A stretch of 44,781 nt of DNA from Pseudomonas sp. AFG_SD02_1510_Pfu_092 (GCF_003331055.1 NZ_PUQD01000045.1:1-44781); one strand, 5' to 3'; shown: positions 7,908 to 16,454, numbered from the stretch's first letter. Made by a program: numbers and translations. The notes: generated by a model not told the origin, from the letters alone.

Positions 7908-10319
7908 TTACTCAGCCAGCTTGTACGCGATGATGTAGTCACCCATCCGGGTACCCAGCGAGCCATGCCCGCCAGCAGTCACCAGCACGTACTGCTTGCC
8001 GTCCTTGCCGGTGTAGGTCATTGGCGTGGCCTGGCCACCCGCTGGCAGGCGGGCTTTCCACAGTTCCTTGCCGTTGTTCACGTCATAGGCGCGCAGGTAC
8101 TGGTCCAGAGTGCCGCTGAGGAAGCCGACGCCACCGGCGGTGACGATCGAGCCGCCCATGCTCGGCACGCCGACCGGCAGGCCGATCGGTACCGGCGTGC
8201 TGTCGCGGGTAGTGCCGTTCTTGTGCTTCCACACCACTTTGTTGGTGAATAGGTCGATGGCCGCGACATAACCCCAGGCCGGCGCCTGGCACGGTACGCC
8301 CAGCGGCGACATGAACGGGTGCATGGTCACTGCATACGGGGCACCGGTGTTCGGCTGCACACCGCTGGTCTCGCTTTCGCGCTTGCTGCCTTCGGCAACC
8401 TGTTCACGCGGGACCATCTTCGACACAAAGGCCATGTAGTTGGGCGAGGTGAACAGCAGCTGGCGTACCGGGTCGACCGACACGCTGCCCCAGTTGAACA
8501 CCCCGACGTTACCCGGGTAGACCAGCGAGCCTTGCTCGGACGGCGGGGTGTACTGGCCTTCGTAACGCAGCTCGCGGAACTGGATGCGGCACAGCATCTG
8601 GTCGAACGGCGTGGCGCCCCACATGGCTTGTTCGGTCAGTTCAGGGCCGAGCAGGTTGAGGTCGGAGCGAGCCTGGGTCGGCGAGGTGCGATCACCCTTC
8701 ACTGCGCCTTGCGGGGTGGGGATTTCGCGGATCGGCACGATCGGCGTACCGTCGCGGCGGTCGAGCACGTACAGGCTGCCTTGCTTGGTCGGCACGATGA
8801 TCGCCGGTTTCACACCGTCGTCGGTCTTCAGGTGGACCAGGGTCGGCTGGCTACCAACGTCCATGTCCCACAGGTCGTGGTGGGTGAACTGGTAGTTCCA
8901 GCGCGCCTTGCCGGTAGCCAGGTCCAGGGCGACCACGCCGGCGCTGTACTTCTCGGCGCCTGGGGTGCGGTCGGCGCCCCACTGGTCGGGGGTCTGGTTG
9001 CCCAGTGGCAGGTAGATCATGCCGAGGTCTTCATCGACGCTGGCGATCGACCACATGTTGGCCGAATTGCGGCTGTACAGCTTGCCGGCGGCCAGTGGTT
9101 TGGTGTCGTCCGGGTTGTTGCTGTCCCAGTTCCACACCAGGTGGCCATCGTGCACGTCATAGGCGCGGATCACGCCGGATGGCTCGTTGGTCGACTCGTT
9201 GTCGGTGACATGGCCGCCGATGATCACCAGGTCACGGGTGATCGCCGCAGGCGAGGTGGAGTAATAGCCGCCAGCGGTGAACGGGCCGATGCCGGTGGTC
9301 AGGTCGATCACGCCCTGGTTGGCGAAGCCTTCGCAGACCTTGCCGTTGTCGGCGTTGATGGCGATCAGGCGGGCGTCAGCGGTGGGCAGGTAAAGGCGAC
9401 GTGGGCACGCCTGGGCCACGGCCTGGCCGGCGTCGGTGATTTTCGGCGCCGGGCTGCCGTCGCGGCTGACGTAGCGGTTTTCGTCGTAGTACGAAACACC
9501 ACGGCAGGTCATGTGGGCGAAGCCTTTGAAGGTGCCGACCGGGCTCTTGACCTGCGGGTCGAAGCGCCAGATTTCGGCGCCGGTGTCCGGGTCCAGGGCC
9601 AGCAGGCGGCTGTGCGCTGTGCAGGCATAGAGCATGCCGTTGACCTTCAGCGGGGTGTTCTGGTTGGTCAGCTCCACCGGGTCGTTTTCGGTCGGCAGGT
9701 CACCGGTGCGAATACGCCAGGCCTCTTCCAGGCGGTAGGCATTCTGCGGGGTGATCTGGCGCAGCGGCGAATAGCGGTCGCCATGCTCGGTACGGCCGTA
9801 GGCCTGCCATTCGCCGTCCGGCATGGCGGGCGCGGCACTGGCCATTTCGCTGCTTTCGCGGCCCAGTTCGCCGAACACTTCACCGGGGTGGGTGAACTGG
9901 CTGCCCAGGGCGCAGGCGCCGGAAGCGACCACTGCAACGCCGAGCAGCGCAGTGTTGGCCTTGCTGGCCGGGCCAATCAGCGGGCGGCGTGCCCAGGGCA
10001 GCAGCAGCACCACGCCGATGGCGAACCAGATGGCCAGGCGTGGTACCAGTTGCCACCAGTCCAGGCCCACTTCGAGCAGCGCCCACACGGTGCTGCCCAG
10101 CAGTACCAGGCCGTACAGGCCCAGAGCGATGCGGCGCTGGGCCAGCAGCAGGATGCCCGACAGGGCAAAGCCGATGCCGGCGATCAGGTAGTACAGCGAT
10201 CCGCCCAGCTGGCTCAGCTTGATGCCGCCAGCCAGCAGGGCCAGGCCCATCAGCAACAGCAGCGCGCCGATCAGGCGCGGTAGCCAGCGGCTTCCATTGT
10301 TGGCACCTTCAGTGCTCAT
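7908..10319 (-). CDS. gcd: Membrane-bound PQQ-dependent glucose dehydrogenase
   Basis: Oxidises glucose to gluconate on the periplasmic face and passes electrons to ubiquinone. This starts the peripheral glucose pathway typical of pseudomonads and lowers external pH. The protein has 803 residues. Five transmembrane helices fill about residues 12-140, followed by an eight-bladed quinoprotein propeller. Family motifs include CTAHSRLLALDPDTG (His236, near the PQQ pocket), GNQTPDQWGADRTPG, the conserved block HHDLWDMDVGSQPTL and the C-terminal GYVAAIDLFTNKVVWKHKNGT. The ATG at 10319 has GGAGA seven bases upstream. It lies 30 bp downstream of oprB, so porin and dehydrogenase are probably one operon. 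PQQ must be made by pqq genes elsewhere. Confidence 0.97.
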   Translation of the reverse strand: MSTEGANNGSRWLPRLIGALLLLMGLALLAGGIKLSQLGGSLYYLIAGIGFALSGILLLAQRRIALGLYGLVLLGSTVWALLEVGLDWWQLVPRLAIWFAIGVVLLLPWARRPLIGPASKANTALLGVAVVASGACALGSQFTHPGEVFGELGRESSEMASAAPAMPDGEWQAYGRTEHGDRYSPLRQITPQNAYRLEEAWRIRTGDLPTENDPVELTNQNTPLKVNGMLYACTAHSRLLALDPDTGAEIWRFDPQVKSPVGTFKGFAHMTCRGVSYYDENRYVSRDGSPAPKITDAGQAVAQACPRRLYLPTADARLIAINADNGKVCEGFANQGVIDLTTGIGPFTAGGYYSTSPAAITRDLVIIGGHVTDNESTNEPSGVIRAYDVHDGHLVWNWDSNNPDDTKPLAAGKLYSRNSANMWSIASVDEDLGMIYLPLGNQTPDQWGADRTPGAEKYSAGVVALDLATGKARWNYQFTHHDLWDMDVGSQPTLVHLKTDDGVKPAIIVPTKQGSLYVLDRRDGTPIVPIREIPTPQGAVKGDRTSPTQARSDLNLLGPELTEQAMWGATPFDQMLCRIQFRELRYEGQYTPPSEQGSLVYPGNVGVFNWGSVSVDPVRQLLFTSPNYMAFVSKMVPREQVAEGSKRESETSGVQPNTGAPYAVTMHPFMSPLGVPCQAPAWGYVAAIDLFTNKVVWKHKNGTTRDSTPVPIGLPVGVPSMGGSIVTAGGVGFLSGTLDQYLRAYDVNNGKELWKARLPAGGQATPMTYTGKDGKQYVLVTAGGHGSLGTRMGDYIIAYKLAE

Positions 10320-10349
10320 CGTAGGTTCTCCGTCAGGTCAAAAAGGGGT

Positions 10350-11684
10350 TTAGAAACTGCTCTGGATCTTCAGGCCGCCGATCAGGGCGCCATCGACCTG
10401 CGACACCCCGCCCGGGTGGCGGATGTACTGCAGGTTGGGGCGTACCGTGAGCCAGTCGGCCAGGTGGATGCCGTAGTACAGCTCGGCGCTGTATTCGGTG
10501 TCCTGCACCGGCAGGAAACCGGGGTTGTCATAGTCGTCGAGGCCGGCGGCCTGGTTGGCCAGGCGGGCGTTCTTGCGGTAGCCAGGGTTGACGTGCACAC
10601 GGGCCAGGGCGAAACCGATGTCGTCCTTGGCGCGGGCGTCGAAGAGCCCCTTGTATACCAGTCCTGCCTGCACATAGTTGTCGATGGCATTGGTCTTCTT
10701 GTCGTGCACCGTGGCGTTGGCGAACAGGCTCAGGCCACGCGACTGGTCAGAGGCCAGCGAAGTCACCTGCTGCTGGGCGCCAAACCACATGCCGTGCTTG
10801 CTCGAGCTACTGCGGTAGGCGGCGCCGCTGAGGGCTGCCGGCTGCCCGTTGCTGTCCTTGAGAACATCCTGCGCTTTGGCATTACTGTAGTAGTAGCCGA
10901 GGCGATATTCCCCTTTCAGCTGTTGGATGCGCGGGCTCCATACCAGTTCGATCGGCATTACCGCGCCCTGGGTACCGCTGCCGCTGAGCTTGAAGCCATT
11001 GCCCGATTCCAGGTTGGAGGGGTTCTGCTCGAACACCCCGACCTGGGCATACAGCGTGTCGCTGAGGTTGTAGCGCACGCGCAGGGCCCACTGGCTGACC
11101 GGCCAGTTGTACCAGATGCCCCCCACCCAGTTACCCACCTGCGAGCCGCAGAAGGCCAGGTTCTGGAAGTCGCAGGGGAAGCTGTTGAAGTCCTCGCCTT
11201 CGCCGAAACGGCCGAATTTCACATCCAGCGCGCCGTCGAAGTACTTCTGTTTGATCCACAGCTGGGTCAGCCGCCAGGTTTCGCCACGGCCCCACACCTC
11301 CTGGGCTGAGGTGAAGCCGCCGACACGCGGGTCGTTGATGCGGTCGTTGCTGATGTTGTCGCCGTGGCGCTCGGTAATGGTCAGTTGCAGTTCGGTGTCG
11401 TGCCAGCCGAGGATCTTCTGCAGATCCAGGTGGCTGCCGAAGGTGAACTGGTCGCTGTAGCGCGCGGTGCGGTCGTGGTCGTAGCCACCGTGCAGGTTGC
11501 TGCCCATCTCGCCGGTGTAACCGAAGGTGAAGTCGTAGCCTTTTTCCAGCAGTTCGCTGCGGGTGCCACCCCAGTCGCCGAGCATCCACGGGGAGTCGCT
11601 GGCGAACATTTCGCTGGCGCTGGCCGAAGTCGCCAGGGCACTGAGGGCAAGACCGATGTAACAGGTTTTGGGCAGTTGGAACAT
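10350..11684 (-). CDS. oprB: Carbohydrate-selective porin OprB
   Basis: Outer-membrane beta-barrel porin of 444 residues that admits glucose and related sugars to the periplasm. It has a signal peptide (cleavage after SASAS at about residue 24) and the OprB family opening SPWMLGDWGGTRSELLEKGYDF. Family features follow, such as YTGEMGSNLHGGY and the late strand block LYYGIHLADWLTVRPNLQYIRHPGG. It ends in SF, suiting Bam-dependent insertion. Its order before gcd, with a 30-bp gap, makes sense as sugar entry followed by periplasmic oxidation. A TAG closes the frame just upstream, so ATG 11684 is secure. It lacks a recognisable Shine-Dalgarno; a perfect 14-bp palindrome occupies that place instead. 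Confidence 0.95.
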   Translation of the reverse strand: MFQLPKTCYIGLALSALATSASASEMFASDSPWMLGDWGGTRSELLEKGYDFTFGYTGEMGSNLHGGYDHDRTARYSDQFTFGSHLDLQKILGWHDTELQLTITERHGDNISNDRINDPRVGGFTSAQEVWGRGETWRLTQLWIKQKYFDGALDVKFGRFGEGEDFNSFPCDFQNLAFCGSQVGNWVGGIWYNWPVSQWALRVRYNLSDTLYAQVGVFEQNPSNLESGNGFKLSGSGTQGAVMPIELVWSPRIQQLKGEYRLGYYYSNAKAQDVLKDSNGQPAALSGAAYRSSSSKHGMWFGAQQQVTSLASDQSRGLSLFANATVHDKKTNAIDNYVQAGLVYKGLFDARAKDDIGFALARVHVNPGYRKNARLANQAAGLDDYDNPGFLPVQDTEYSAELYYGIHLADWLTVRPNLQYIRHPGGVSQVDGALIGGLKIQSSF

Positions 11685-11685
11685 G

Positions 11686-11699
11686 AGATAGCGCTATCT
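11686..11699. promoter_or_regulatory. Perfect palindrome abutting the oprB start codon
   Basis: AGATAGCGCTATCT reads the same on both strands and ends one base before the oprB ATG, where a ribosome site would be expected. It could be a DNA operator or, in RNA, part of a structure controlling translation. I cannot name the regulator. Confidence 0.5.
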
Positions 11700-11827
11700 T
11701 TTGATTGTTGAATAAACGGCAAGCGCATCGAAGGGCTGGGCCTTCAATGGATATGGCGACGATAGGGTTGCAGTGAAGCGATTCAGCTTGCGGCGGGGAG
11801 GATATAGGGGAAGTTGTAAGAAAAAAA

Positions 11828-11838
11828 GACAAATTGTC
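11828..11838. promoter_or_regulatory. Palindrome in the AT-rich oprB upstream region
   Basis: GACAA-A-TTGTC is a perfect 11-bp dyad beside an A/T tract, about 145 bp upstream of oprB. On the minus strand it supplies TTGTCT, a possible -35 element, with TATATC about 20 bp further on. It is weak as a promoter call but the only such site in the region. Confidence 0.3.
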
Positions 11839-11895
11839 GCAGTGGATTGTTGCTTTTCCGGTAACAGTACAGGTATCGGGAGGACAGAAGAGGAA

Positions 11896-11967
11896 TGTGG
11901 GAGCGGGTTCACCCGCGAATGGGGCGTCGGCCCTAGCATCGCATTCGCGGGTAAACCCGCTCCCACA
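11896..11967. repeat. Inverted REP pair
   Basis: Arms 11896-11920 and 11943-11967 are 25-bp inverted copies with one mismatch (GGGTTCACCC against GGGTAAACCC). It lies just past the stop codon of the zinc receptor gene and upstream of oprB, separating the two transcription units. Confidence 0.9.
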
Positions 11968-11981
11968 GGGATCGCGTCAGA

Positions 11982-14042
11982 TCAGAAGGTGGTACGCAGC
12001 CCCACTTCCACACTTCGCCCTGGCGCCGGTGCAACATCGCGCAGGATCGAGCTGGCATAGCGTACCGTCTGGTCCGTCAGGTTCTCGCCTCGCACGAACG
12101 CCAGCCACTGGCTCTGGCCGATGTCGAAGCGGTAGCCAACGCTCGCCCCCAAGGTGGTGTAGCCATCGGTGCCGGTCTCGTTGGCCGGCGTGCGCCGCTG
12201 CGATGCGGCGTGCTGCACATCGACCCGCGCCTGCCAGCGGTCGCGCTCCCAGACCAGGCCGCTGTTCAGGCGCAGCGGGGCGATGCGTGGCAGCGGCTCG
12301 CCACTGTCGAGGTTTTTCGCCCGAGTGTAGTCGGCGGACAGTTCCAGCGCAAAGCTGCCGTAGCGGTTCTCGACCAGTTGCCAGCGGTCCTGGGCCTCGA
12401 TGCCATAGAAGCGCGCCCGCACGCCCTGGTACTGGTACTCCGGCAGGCCGCCGTGATCATGATCATGATCGTGGTCGTGCTCGTGGTCATCCTCGTCATG
12501 GCCGTGATCATGCCCGCCCTCGCGCACGTTGCCCGTGCCGATCAGGCCGATGTAGTTGCGAAAGTGGCTGTAAAACACCCCGACACTGCCTTTGTGCGTG
12601 CCGTTGTCGAAGCGCAGCGCCAAATCGGTGGAAATCGCCTTTTCCTTGTTCAGGCTGGCGTCGCCGACCTCAAAGGCCCCGGTAGCCACATGCGCGCCGT
12701 TGGCGTACAGCTCGTAGAAGGTCGGCGCGCGCTCGGTGTAACCGAGGTTGGCGGCCAGCGACCAGATCGGGTCGAGTTGGTACACCGCCCCCGACGACAG
12801 ACTGAAGACGTTGAAGCTGCTGGCGCTGTCGGCGTCGGCGAAGTTTTCGTTGCCCTTGGCATCCGGGTCGACGCGGGTGTGTTCCAGGCGTGCGCCCAGG
12901 CTCAGGTTCAGGCGCTCGGTGGCCTGCCACTGCTCCAGCATGAACAGCGCCAGGCTGTCGCTGTTGGTGTGCGGCACGAAGGCTTCCTCGCCCAGCGCAG
13001 AAAACGCGTTGCGACTGACCTGCGCGCCGATCACCCCTTGCAGCGGCCCGAGCGGTTGGTGGCGGGCTTCGATGCGCGCCTCATAGCCTTTGTTGCGGAA
13101 GGTGGTGTGGACCTCGCCTCCCTCGATTTCACGGTGTTCATAGTCGGTGTAGCCGGCATCGACCTTGACCGAGCTGAACGGGCCGTCCAGGTCGCGTAGT
13201 TCGGAGGCGAAGGCGTAGTGGTCCTGCTGCATGTCCAGGCGCACACCGGGCTCGGCCACCGAACCATAGTTGCTGTCGTAGCGGCTGTACGAAAGGCCGG
13301 CGTAACCCTGGTCCCAATGGTAGGCAGCGCCCACCGCGCCACCGTCCTGACGGCCGTCGCTGTTTTCCAGGCGATGTTTGCTGCCGGGTTCGTCGGCATC
13401 ACGCACCTTGGCGCTGCGGGCATAACCGGGGATGTGCAGGTCATTGAACTGGCGGCTGTTGGCGTCCAGGTGCAGCGCGAACGCACCGTTGCCGGCCTCC
13501 AGTTTGCCAGCGCTGCTGCGGGTGGTGTCGGCGCCGCCGTAGCGCAGTTCACCGGCGCCCTGGATACCCTCGATCGGGGCGTCGGGGATGCGGTTATCGA
13601 ACGTATTGACCACGCCGCCAATGGCGTTGCCACCATAGAGCAGGGCCGCCGGGCCACGGACGATCTCGATGCGCTCGACGGTGACCGGGTCCAGCGGCAC
13701 GGCATGGTCGTAGGACAGCGACGACGCGTCGAGGGCGCCCACGCCATTGCGCAGGATGCGAATGCGGTCGCCGTCCAGGCCCCGGATGACCGGCCGGCTG
13801 GCGCCAGGGCCGAACCAGGTGGAGGCGACGCCGGGTTGTTTGTTCAGGGTTTCACCCAGGCTGCCATGCTGCTGGTGCAACAGGTTATCGCCTTCGAGCA
13901 CGCTGCTGGGCGTTGCCAGCTGGCGGCTGCCCAAAGGGTTGGCGGTGATGACCTGGGGTTCGAGTTCCACGGCGTTGCTGGGTGAGGCAGCCAGGCAGAG
14001 CGCGACGGCGAGAGGAGAAAGGCGAAGCGGTGCGTACAGCAT
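11982..14042 (-). CDS. Zinc-type TonB-dependent outer-membrane receptor (ZnuD-like)
   Basis: Encodes 686 residues from ATG 14042. A signal peptide ends near residue 24 (SPSNA). A plug domain follows (ASRPVIRGLDGDRIRILRNGVG, VERIEIVRGPAALLYGGNAIGGVVN), then a 22-strand barrel ending in a terminal Phe. A loop at about 510-530 is a run of His and Asp (GHDHGHDEDDHEHDHDHDH), the hallmark of zinc receptors such as ZnuD. A near-perfect Zur box lies 37 bp upstream, supporting zinc as substrate. An earlier in-frame ATG at 14093 overlaps that box and is unlikely to be used. I recall the P. aeruginosa zinc receptor gene near the chagasin/Lon-like genes, as here. Nickel or cobalt remain alternatives. Confidence 0.92.
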   Translation of the reverse strand: MLYAPLRLSPLAVALCLAASPSNAVELEPQVITANPLGSRQLATPSSVLEGDNLLHQQHGSLGETLNKQPGVASTWFGPGASRPVIRGLDGDRIRILRNGVGALDASSLSYDHAVPLDPVTVERIEIVRGPAALLYGGNAIGGVVNTFDNRIPDAPIEGIQGAGELRYGGADTTRSSAGKLEAGNGAFALHLDANSRQFNDLHIPGYARSAKVRDADEPGSKHRLENSDGRQDGGAVGAAYHWDQGYAGLSYSRYDSNYGSVAEPGVRLDMQQDHYAFASELRDLDGPFSSVKVDAGYTDYEHREIEGGEVHTTFRNKGYEARIEARHQPLGPLQGVIGAQVSRNAFSALGEEAFVPHTNSDSLALFMLEQWQATERLNLSLGARLEHTRVDPDAKGNENFADADSASSFNVFSLSSGAVYQLDPIWSLAANLGYTERAPTFYELYANGAHVATGAFEVGDASLNKEKAISTDLALRFDNGTHKGSVGVFYSHFRNYIGLIGTGNVREGGHDHGHDEDDHEHDHDHDHDHGGLPEYQYQGVRARFYGIEAQDRWQLVENRYGSFALELSADYTRAKNLDSGEPLPRIAPLRLNSGLVWERDRWQARVDVQHAASQRRTPANETGTDGYTTLGASVGYRFDIGQSQWLAFVRGENLTDQTVRYASSILRDVAPAPGRSVEVGLRTTF

Positions 14043-14078
14043 GGGAGTGGGGCGTTCCTTGGCAGAGGCATTTGTATT

Positions 14079-14091
14079 GTTACAATATAAC
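14079..14091 (-). promoter_or_regulatory. Zur box
   Basis: GTTACAATATAAC matches the gammaproteobacterial Zur core GTTATAwTATAAC at 12 of 13 positions and is a near-perfect dyad. It sits 37 bp upstream of the receptor start, in the divergent gap with the VF530 gene. Zinc-bound Zur would repress the receptor when zinc is plentiful. Confidence 0.85.
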
Positions 14092-14207
14092 ATCGCTATT
14101 TCAGCACAGAGGTTTTGCGCCTGGCCAGCGGTTTTTCTGTCGACACGCCTGATCCCACCCGGCACTACACTCGTGTAAGGTGCGCATCTTTCCCACGGAG
14201 CACTGGC

Positions 14208-14429
14208 ATGAGCACGGCCCAACACAATGCGCTGCACGGCAAGACCCTCGAACAGATCCTTACCGAGCTGGTGGCGCACTACCAATGGCAGGGCCTGGCC
14301 GAGCGCATCGATGTGCGCTGCTTCAAAAGCAACCCGACCATCAAGTCGAGCCTGACCTTCCTGCGCAAGACGCCGTGGGCACGGGAGAAAGTCGAGCAGC
14401 TGTACGTGAAATTGCAGCGCCAGGCCTGA
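14208..14429 (+). CDS. VF530-family (DUF2132) small DNA-binding protein
   Basis: Encodes 73 residues starting MSTAQHNALHGKTLEQILTEL. The sequence contains the family core LVAHYQWQGLAERIDVRCFKSNPTIKSSLTFLRKTPWAREKVE. VF530 proteins are small helical proteins related to SAP-type folds and thought to bind DNA; their cell role is unknown. The start at 14208 has ACGGAG seven bases upstream. A longer in-frame reading from 14115 lacks a ribosome site and family similarity. The next gene begins one base after the stop codon, so the two are probably co-transcribed. Confidence 0.9.
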   Translation: MSTAQHNALHGKTLEQILTELVAHYQWQGLAERIDVRCFKSNPTIKSSLTFLRKTPWAREKVEQLYVKLQRQA

Positions 14430-14430
14430 C

Positions 14431-15060
14431 ATGCCGCGCCGCCCCTGGCTGACCGGCATGGCCGTGCTGGGCTGGTTCGGCCTGACCGTGCAGGTGTACC
14501 TGGTGCTGCTGGCGCGCTGGCAGGAACAGGCCAGCCTGATCGGCGGCCTGATCAACGTATTCGGCTATTTCACCGTGCTGACCAATACCTTGGTGGCGAC
14601 GGTGCTGAGTTATGCGGCGTTTGGTCGGGACGGGGCTGGCAAACGCTTTTTCCTTTCGCCCTCGGTCAGCTCGGCGGTGGCTACCAGCATCGTGCTGGTG
14701 GCGCTGGCTTACAGCGTGTTACTGCGCCACCTGTGGCAACCGCAGGGCTGGCAATGGCTGGCGGACGAGTTGCTGCACGATGTGATGCCCGTGCTGTTCG
14801 CCGTGTATTGGTGGTGCGAGGTGCCCAAGGGCAGGTTGCGGCTACGGCACTTGCTGGCCTGGGCGTTGTACCCGGCGGTGTACTTTGCCTACGCGCTGTG
14901 GCGGGGGAACGAGATCGGCGTGTATGCCTACCCGTTCATTGATGTGGCGAGCCTGGGGTATGAACAGGTGTTGCTCAATGCCCTGGGGGTGCTGGCGGGG
15001 TTCTGGGGAATCGGGCTGGTGCTGCTGGGGCTGGATCGGTGGCGCCTCATTCGCGGGTAA
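14431..15060 (+). CDS. Pr6Pr family integral membrane protein
   Basis: Encodes 209 residues with about six hydrophobic helices. Features of the Pr6Pr/FAR-17a-like family are LINVFGYFTVLTNTLVA near 38-54, the His-containing LLHDVMPVLFAVYWW near 113-127, and the end segment YPFIDVASLGYEQVLLNALGV. Function is unknown. It follows the VF530 gene by a single base. An oddity: its final codons (Arg-Gly-stop) lie inside a REP element, so the stop codon TAA belongs to the REP core CGCGGGTAAGCCCGC. The C-terminus may have been reset by REP insertion. Confidence 0.85.
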   Translation: MPRRPWLTGMAVLGWFGLTVQVYLVLLARWQEQASLIGGLINVFGYFTVLTNTLVATVLSYAAFGRDGAGKRFFLSPSVSSAVATSIVLVALAYSVLLRHLWQPQGWQWLADELLHDVMPVLFAVYWWCEVPKGRLRLRHLLAWALYPAVYFAYALWRGNEIGVYAYPFIDVASLGYEQVLLNALGVLAGFWGIGLVLLGLDRWRLIRG

Positions 15061-15130
15061 GCCCGCTCCCGCAGGGACTGCGCTGCCCTCAGGAACAGCG
15101 CCGTCCTTGTGGGAGCGGGTTTACCCGCGA
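15051..15130. repeat. Inverted REP pair overlapping a stop codon
   Basis: Arms 15051-15077 and 15104-15130 are 27-bp inverted copies with a few mismatches, of the CGCGGGTAAACCCGC type. It lies between two convergent genes, where it could act as a bidirectional terminator. The left arm supplies the last codons and stop of the Pr6Pr gene. Confidence 0.9.
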
Positions 15131-15154
15131 AGAGGCCCCGGGCAGCAAAAACAA

Positions 15155-15916
15155 TCATTCGTCGTCCGCAGTTCCGTCGGCACGCCAGTAGGCCACGGCC
15201 TTCAGCGCATCCTCAGGCACGCCTTTCTCCAGCAACAGCGCCTTGGCCTGGCGGGAGAGGGCTTTTTCCAGCGCCACCCAGCCGTACACCCGGCCTTGCG
15301 GCAAGGTCAGGTTCTTCACCCATGCCAACAAGTCTTCCCGTTGACGACGTACCCAGATCACTTCTACCTGTGCCTTGCTCGGCAGCGGCTGCCGCTCCTG
15401 TTCGTCCTCGATCTGGATCACCGCCAACACCTGGCGGCCAGCGGGCAATTCCTCCAGCCGGCGGCCAATCGCGGGAATAGCCGTCTCGTCACCAATCAGC
15501 AGGTAACTGTCGAAAATATCCGGCACCACCGTCGATGCTCGCGGCCCGGCGATGTCCAGGGTTTGCCCGGGCGCAGCCTGGGCAGCCCAGGTAGAAGCAG
15601 GGCCGTCGCCGTGCAAAACGAAGTCGATATCCAGCTCGTTGGCCGCCAGATCGATGCGCCGTGGCGTGTATTCGCGCATGGTCGGTCGCACACCAGCGTC
15701 CCGCCCCAGGTTACGGGCGTCGATGGCCTGCTGCTGCTCCGGCGTTTCAGCGAACAGCAGCTTGATATGGTCGTCGCTGCCTACGCTGGTGAAGCCTTGC
15801 AGCTCTTCACCCCCGAGGGTGATGCGGCGCATGCGTGGGGTCAGCTGGGTAACCCGCAGCACCTGCAGGCGGCGCTGGCGGATCTCGTGGTTGACGCGGT
15901 GAATGGTGTCACTCAT
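15155..15916 (-). CDS. Siderophore-interacting protein / NADPH-dependent ferric-chelate reductase (YqjH-like)
   Basis: Encodes 253 residues from ATG 15916 (GGGAGA upstream). It is a flavoprotein of the SIP/ViuB family that reduces ferric siderophores in the cytoplasm to release iron. It has the FAD-binding sequence REYTPRRID, an acidic segment DDHIKLLF, and the signature LLIGDETAIPAIGRRLEELP where the NADPH-binding domain starts. It ends in YWRADGTADDE. The gene overlaps the PadR regulator's stop by 8 bp. This arrangement mirrors E. coli YqjI (PadR repressor) and YqjH (ferric reductase), although there the genes are divergent. Both a Fur-like site and PadR-type palindromes stand upstream of the operon. 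Confidence 0.9.
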   Translation of the reverse strand: MSDTIHRVNHEIRQRRLQVLRVTQLTPRMRRITLGGEELQGFTSVGSDDHIKLLFAETPEQQQAIDARNLGRDAGVRPTMREYTPRRIDLAANELDIDFVLHGDGPASTWAAQAAPGQTLDIAGPRASTVVPDIFDSYLLIGDETAIPAIGRRLEELPAGRQVLAVIQIEDEQERQPLPSKAQVEVIWVRRQREDLLAWVKNLTLPQGRVYGWVALEKALSRQAKALLLEKGVPEDALKAVAYWRADGTADDE

Positions 15917-16454
15917 GGGGTGTCTCCCTGACAGGTTCGGCCGGCCCGGAGGCGATGGCCTTGGCGGTATGGTTGAGCAGGTCACGGACCCGCTCGATTT
16001 CGTCCGCCGTCCAGCGGCCGCTGTGCATGTGCAGTGCATGACGCAGGTTACCGACCGCCTCATGAATCTCTGGCGGGCGGTCGTGGCCGCGCAACGCACG
16101 CTTGCTGACTTCGATGCGCATGCGTACGCCATCCAGCGCAACGGCCTGTTCGGCCAGCGCGGTGCGGCCGGCTGCGGTGATGGCATACAGGCGTTTGCTG
16201 CCCTGCACCTGGCCGCTGATCAGCTCGGCCTCCTCGAGGAAGTTGAGGGTGGGGTAGACCACCCCGGGGCTCGGGCTGTAGCTGCCGTCGAACAGGTTTT
16301 CGATCTGGCGGATCAGGTCGTAGCCGTGGCCGGGCTGCTCGGCGAGCATGGCCAGCATCAGCAACTTGAGGTCGCCGGGGGCGAACACGCGGGGGCCGCG
16401 TTCACCACGGCCAGGGCGCCGCTCGAAGGGATCATGGGGGGTATGTTCACGCAT
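15909..16454 (-). CDS. PadR-family transcriptional regulator (YqjI-like)
   Basis: Encodes 181 residues. The N-terminal 22 residues are charged with several His (MREHTPHDPFERRP). A PadR winged helix follows (FAPGDLKLLMLAMLAEQPGHGYDLIRQIE, then SPSPGVVYPTLNFLEEAELI and the wing GSKRLYAITAAGRTAL). The C-terminal helices form the dimer domain. YqjI of E. coli is a metal-responsive repressor of the neighbouring ferric reductase gene, and the same partner follows here with an 8-bp overlap. It is probably autoregulated through the palindromes upstream. The His-bearing N-terminus could hold a metal site, but fewer ligands are seen than in E. coli YqjI. Confidence 0.9.
   Translation of the reverse strand: MREHTPHDPFERRPGRGERGPRVFAPGDLKLLMLAMLAEQPGHGYDLIRQIENLFDGSYSPSPGVVYPTLNFLEEAELISGQVQGSKRLYAITAAGRTALAEQAVALDGVRMRIEVSKRALRGHDRPPEIHEAVGNLRHALHMHSGRWTADEIERVRDLLNHTAKAIASGPAEPVRETPHE

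Noticed and set aside
8319..10283. 654-codon open frame on the plus strand opposite gcd
   Set aside because: It is the complement of a certain gene in GC-rich DNA. The product is rich in Val, Gly, His and Gln with no domain, and has no ribosome site.
14043..14555. N-terminal extension of the zinc receptor
   Set aside because: It overlaps the VF530 gene and the Zur box, and would bury the signal peptide inside the protein.
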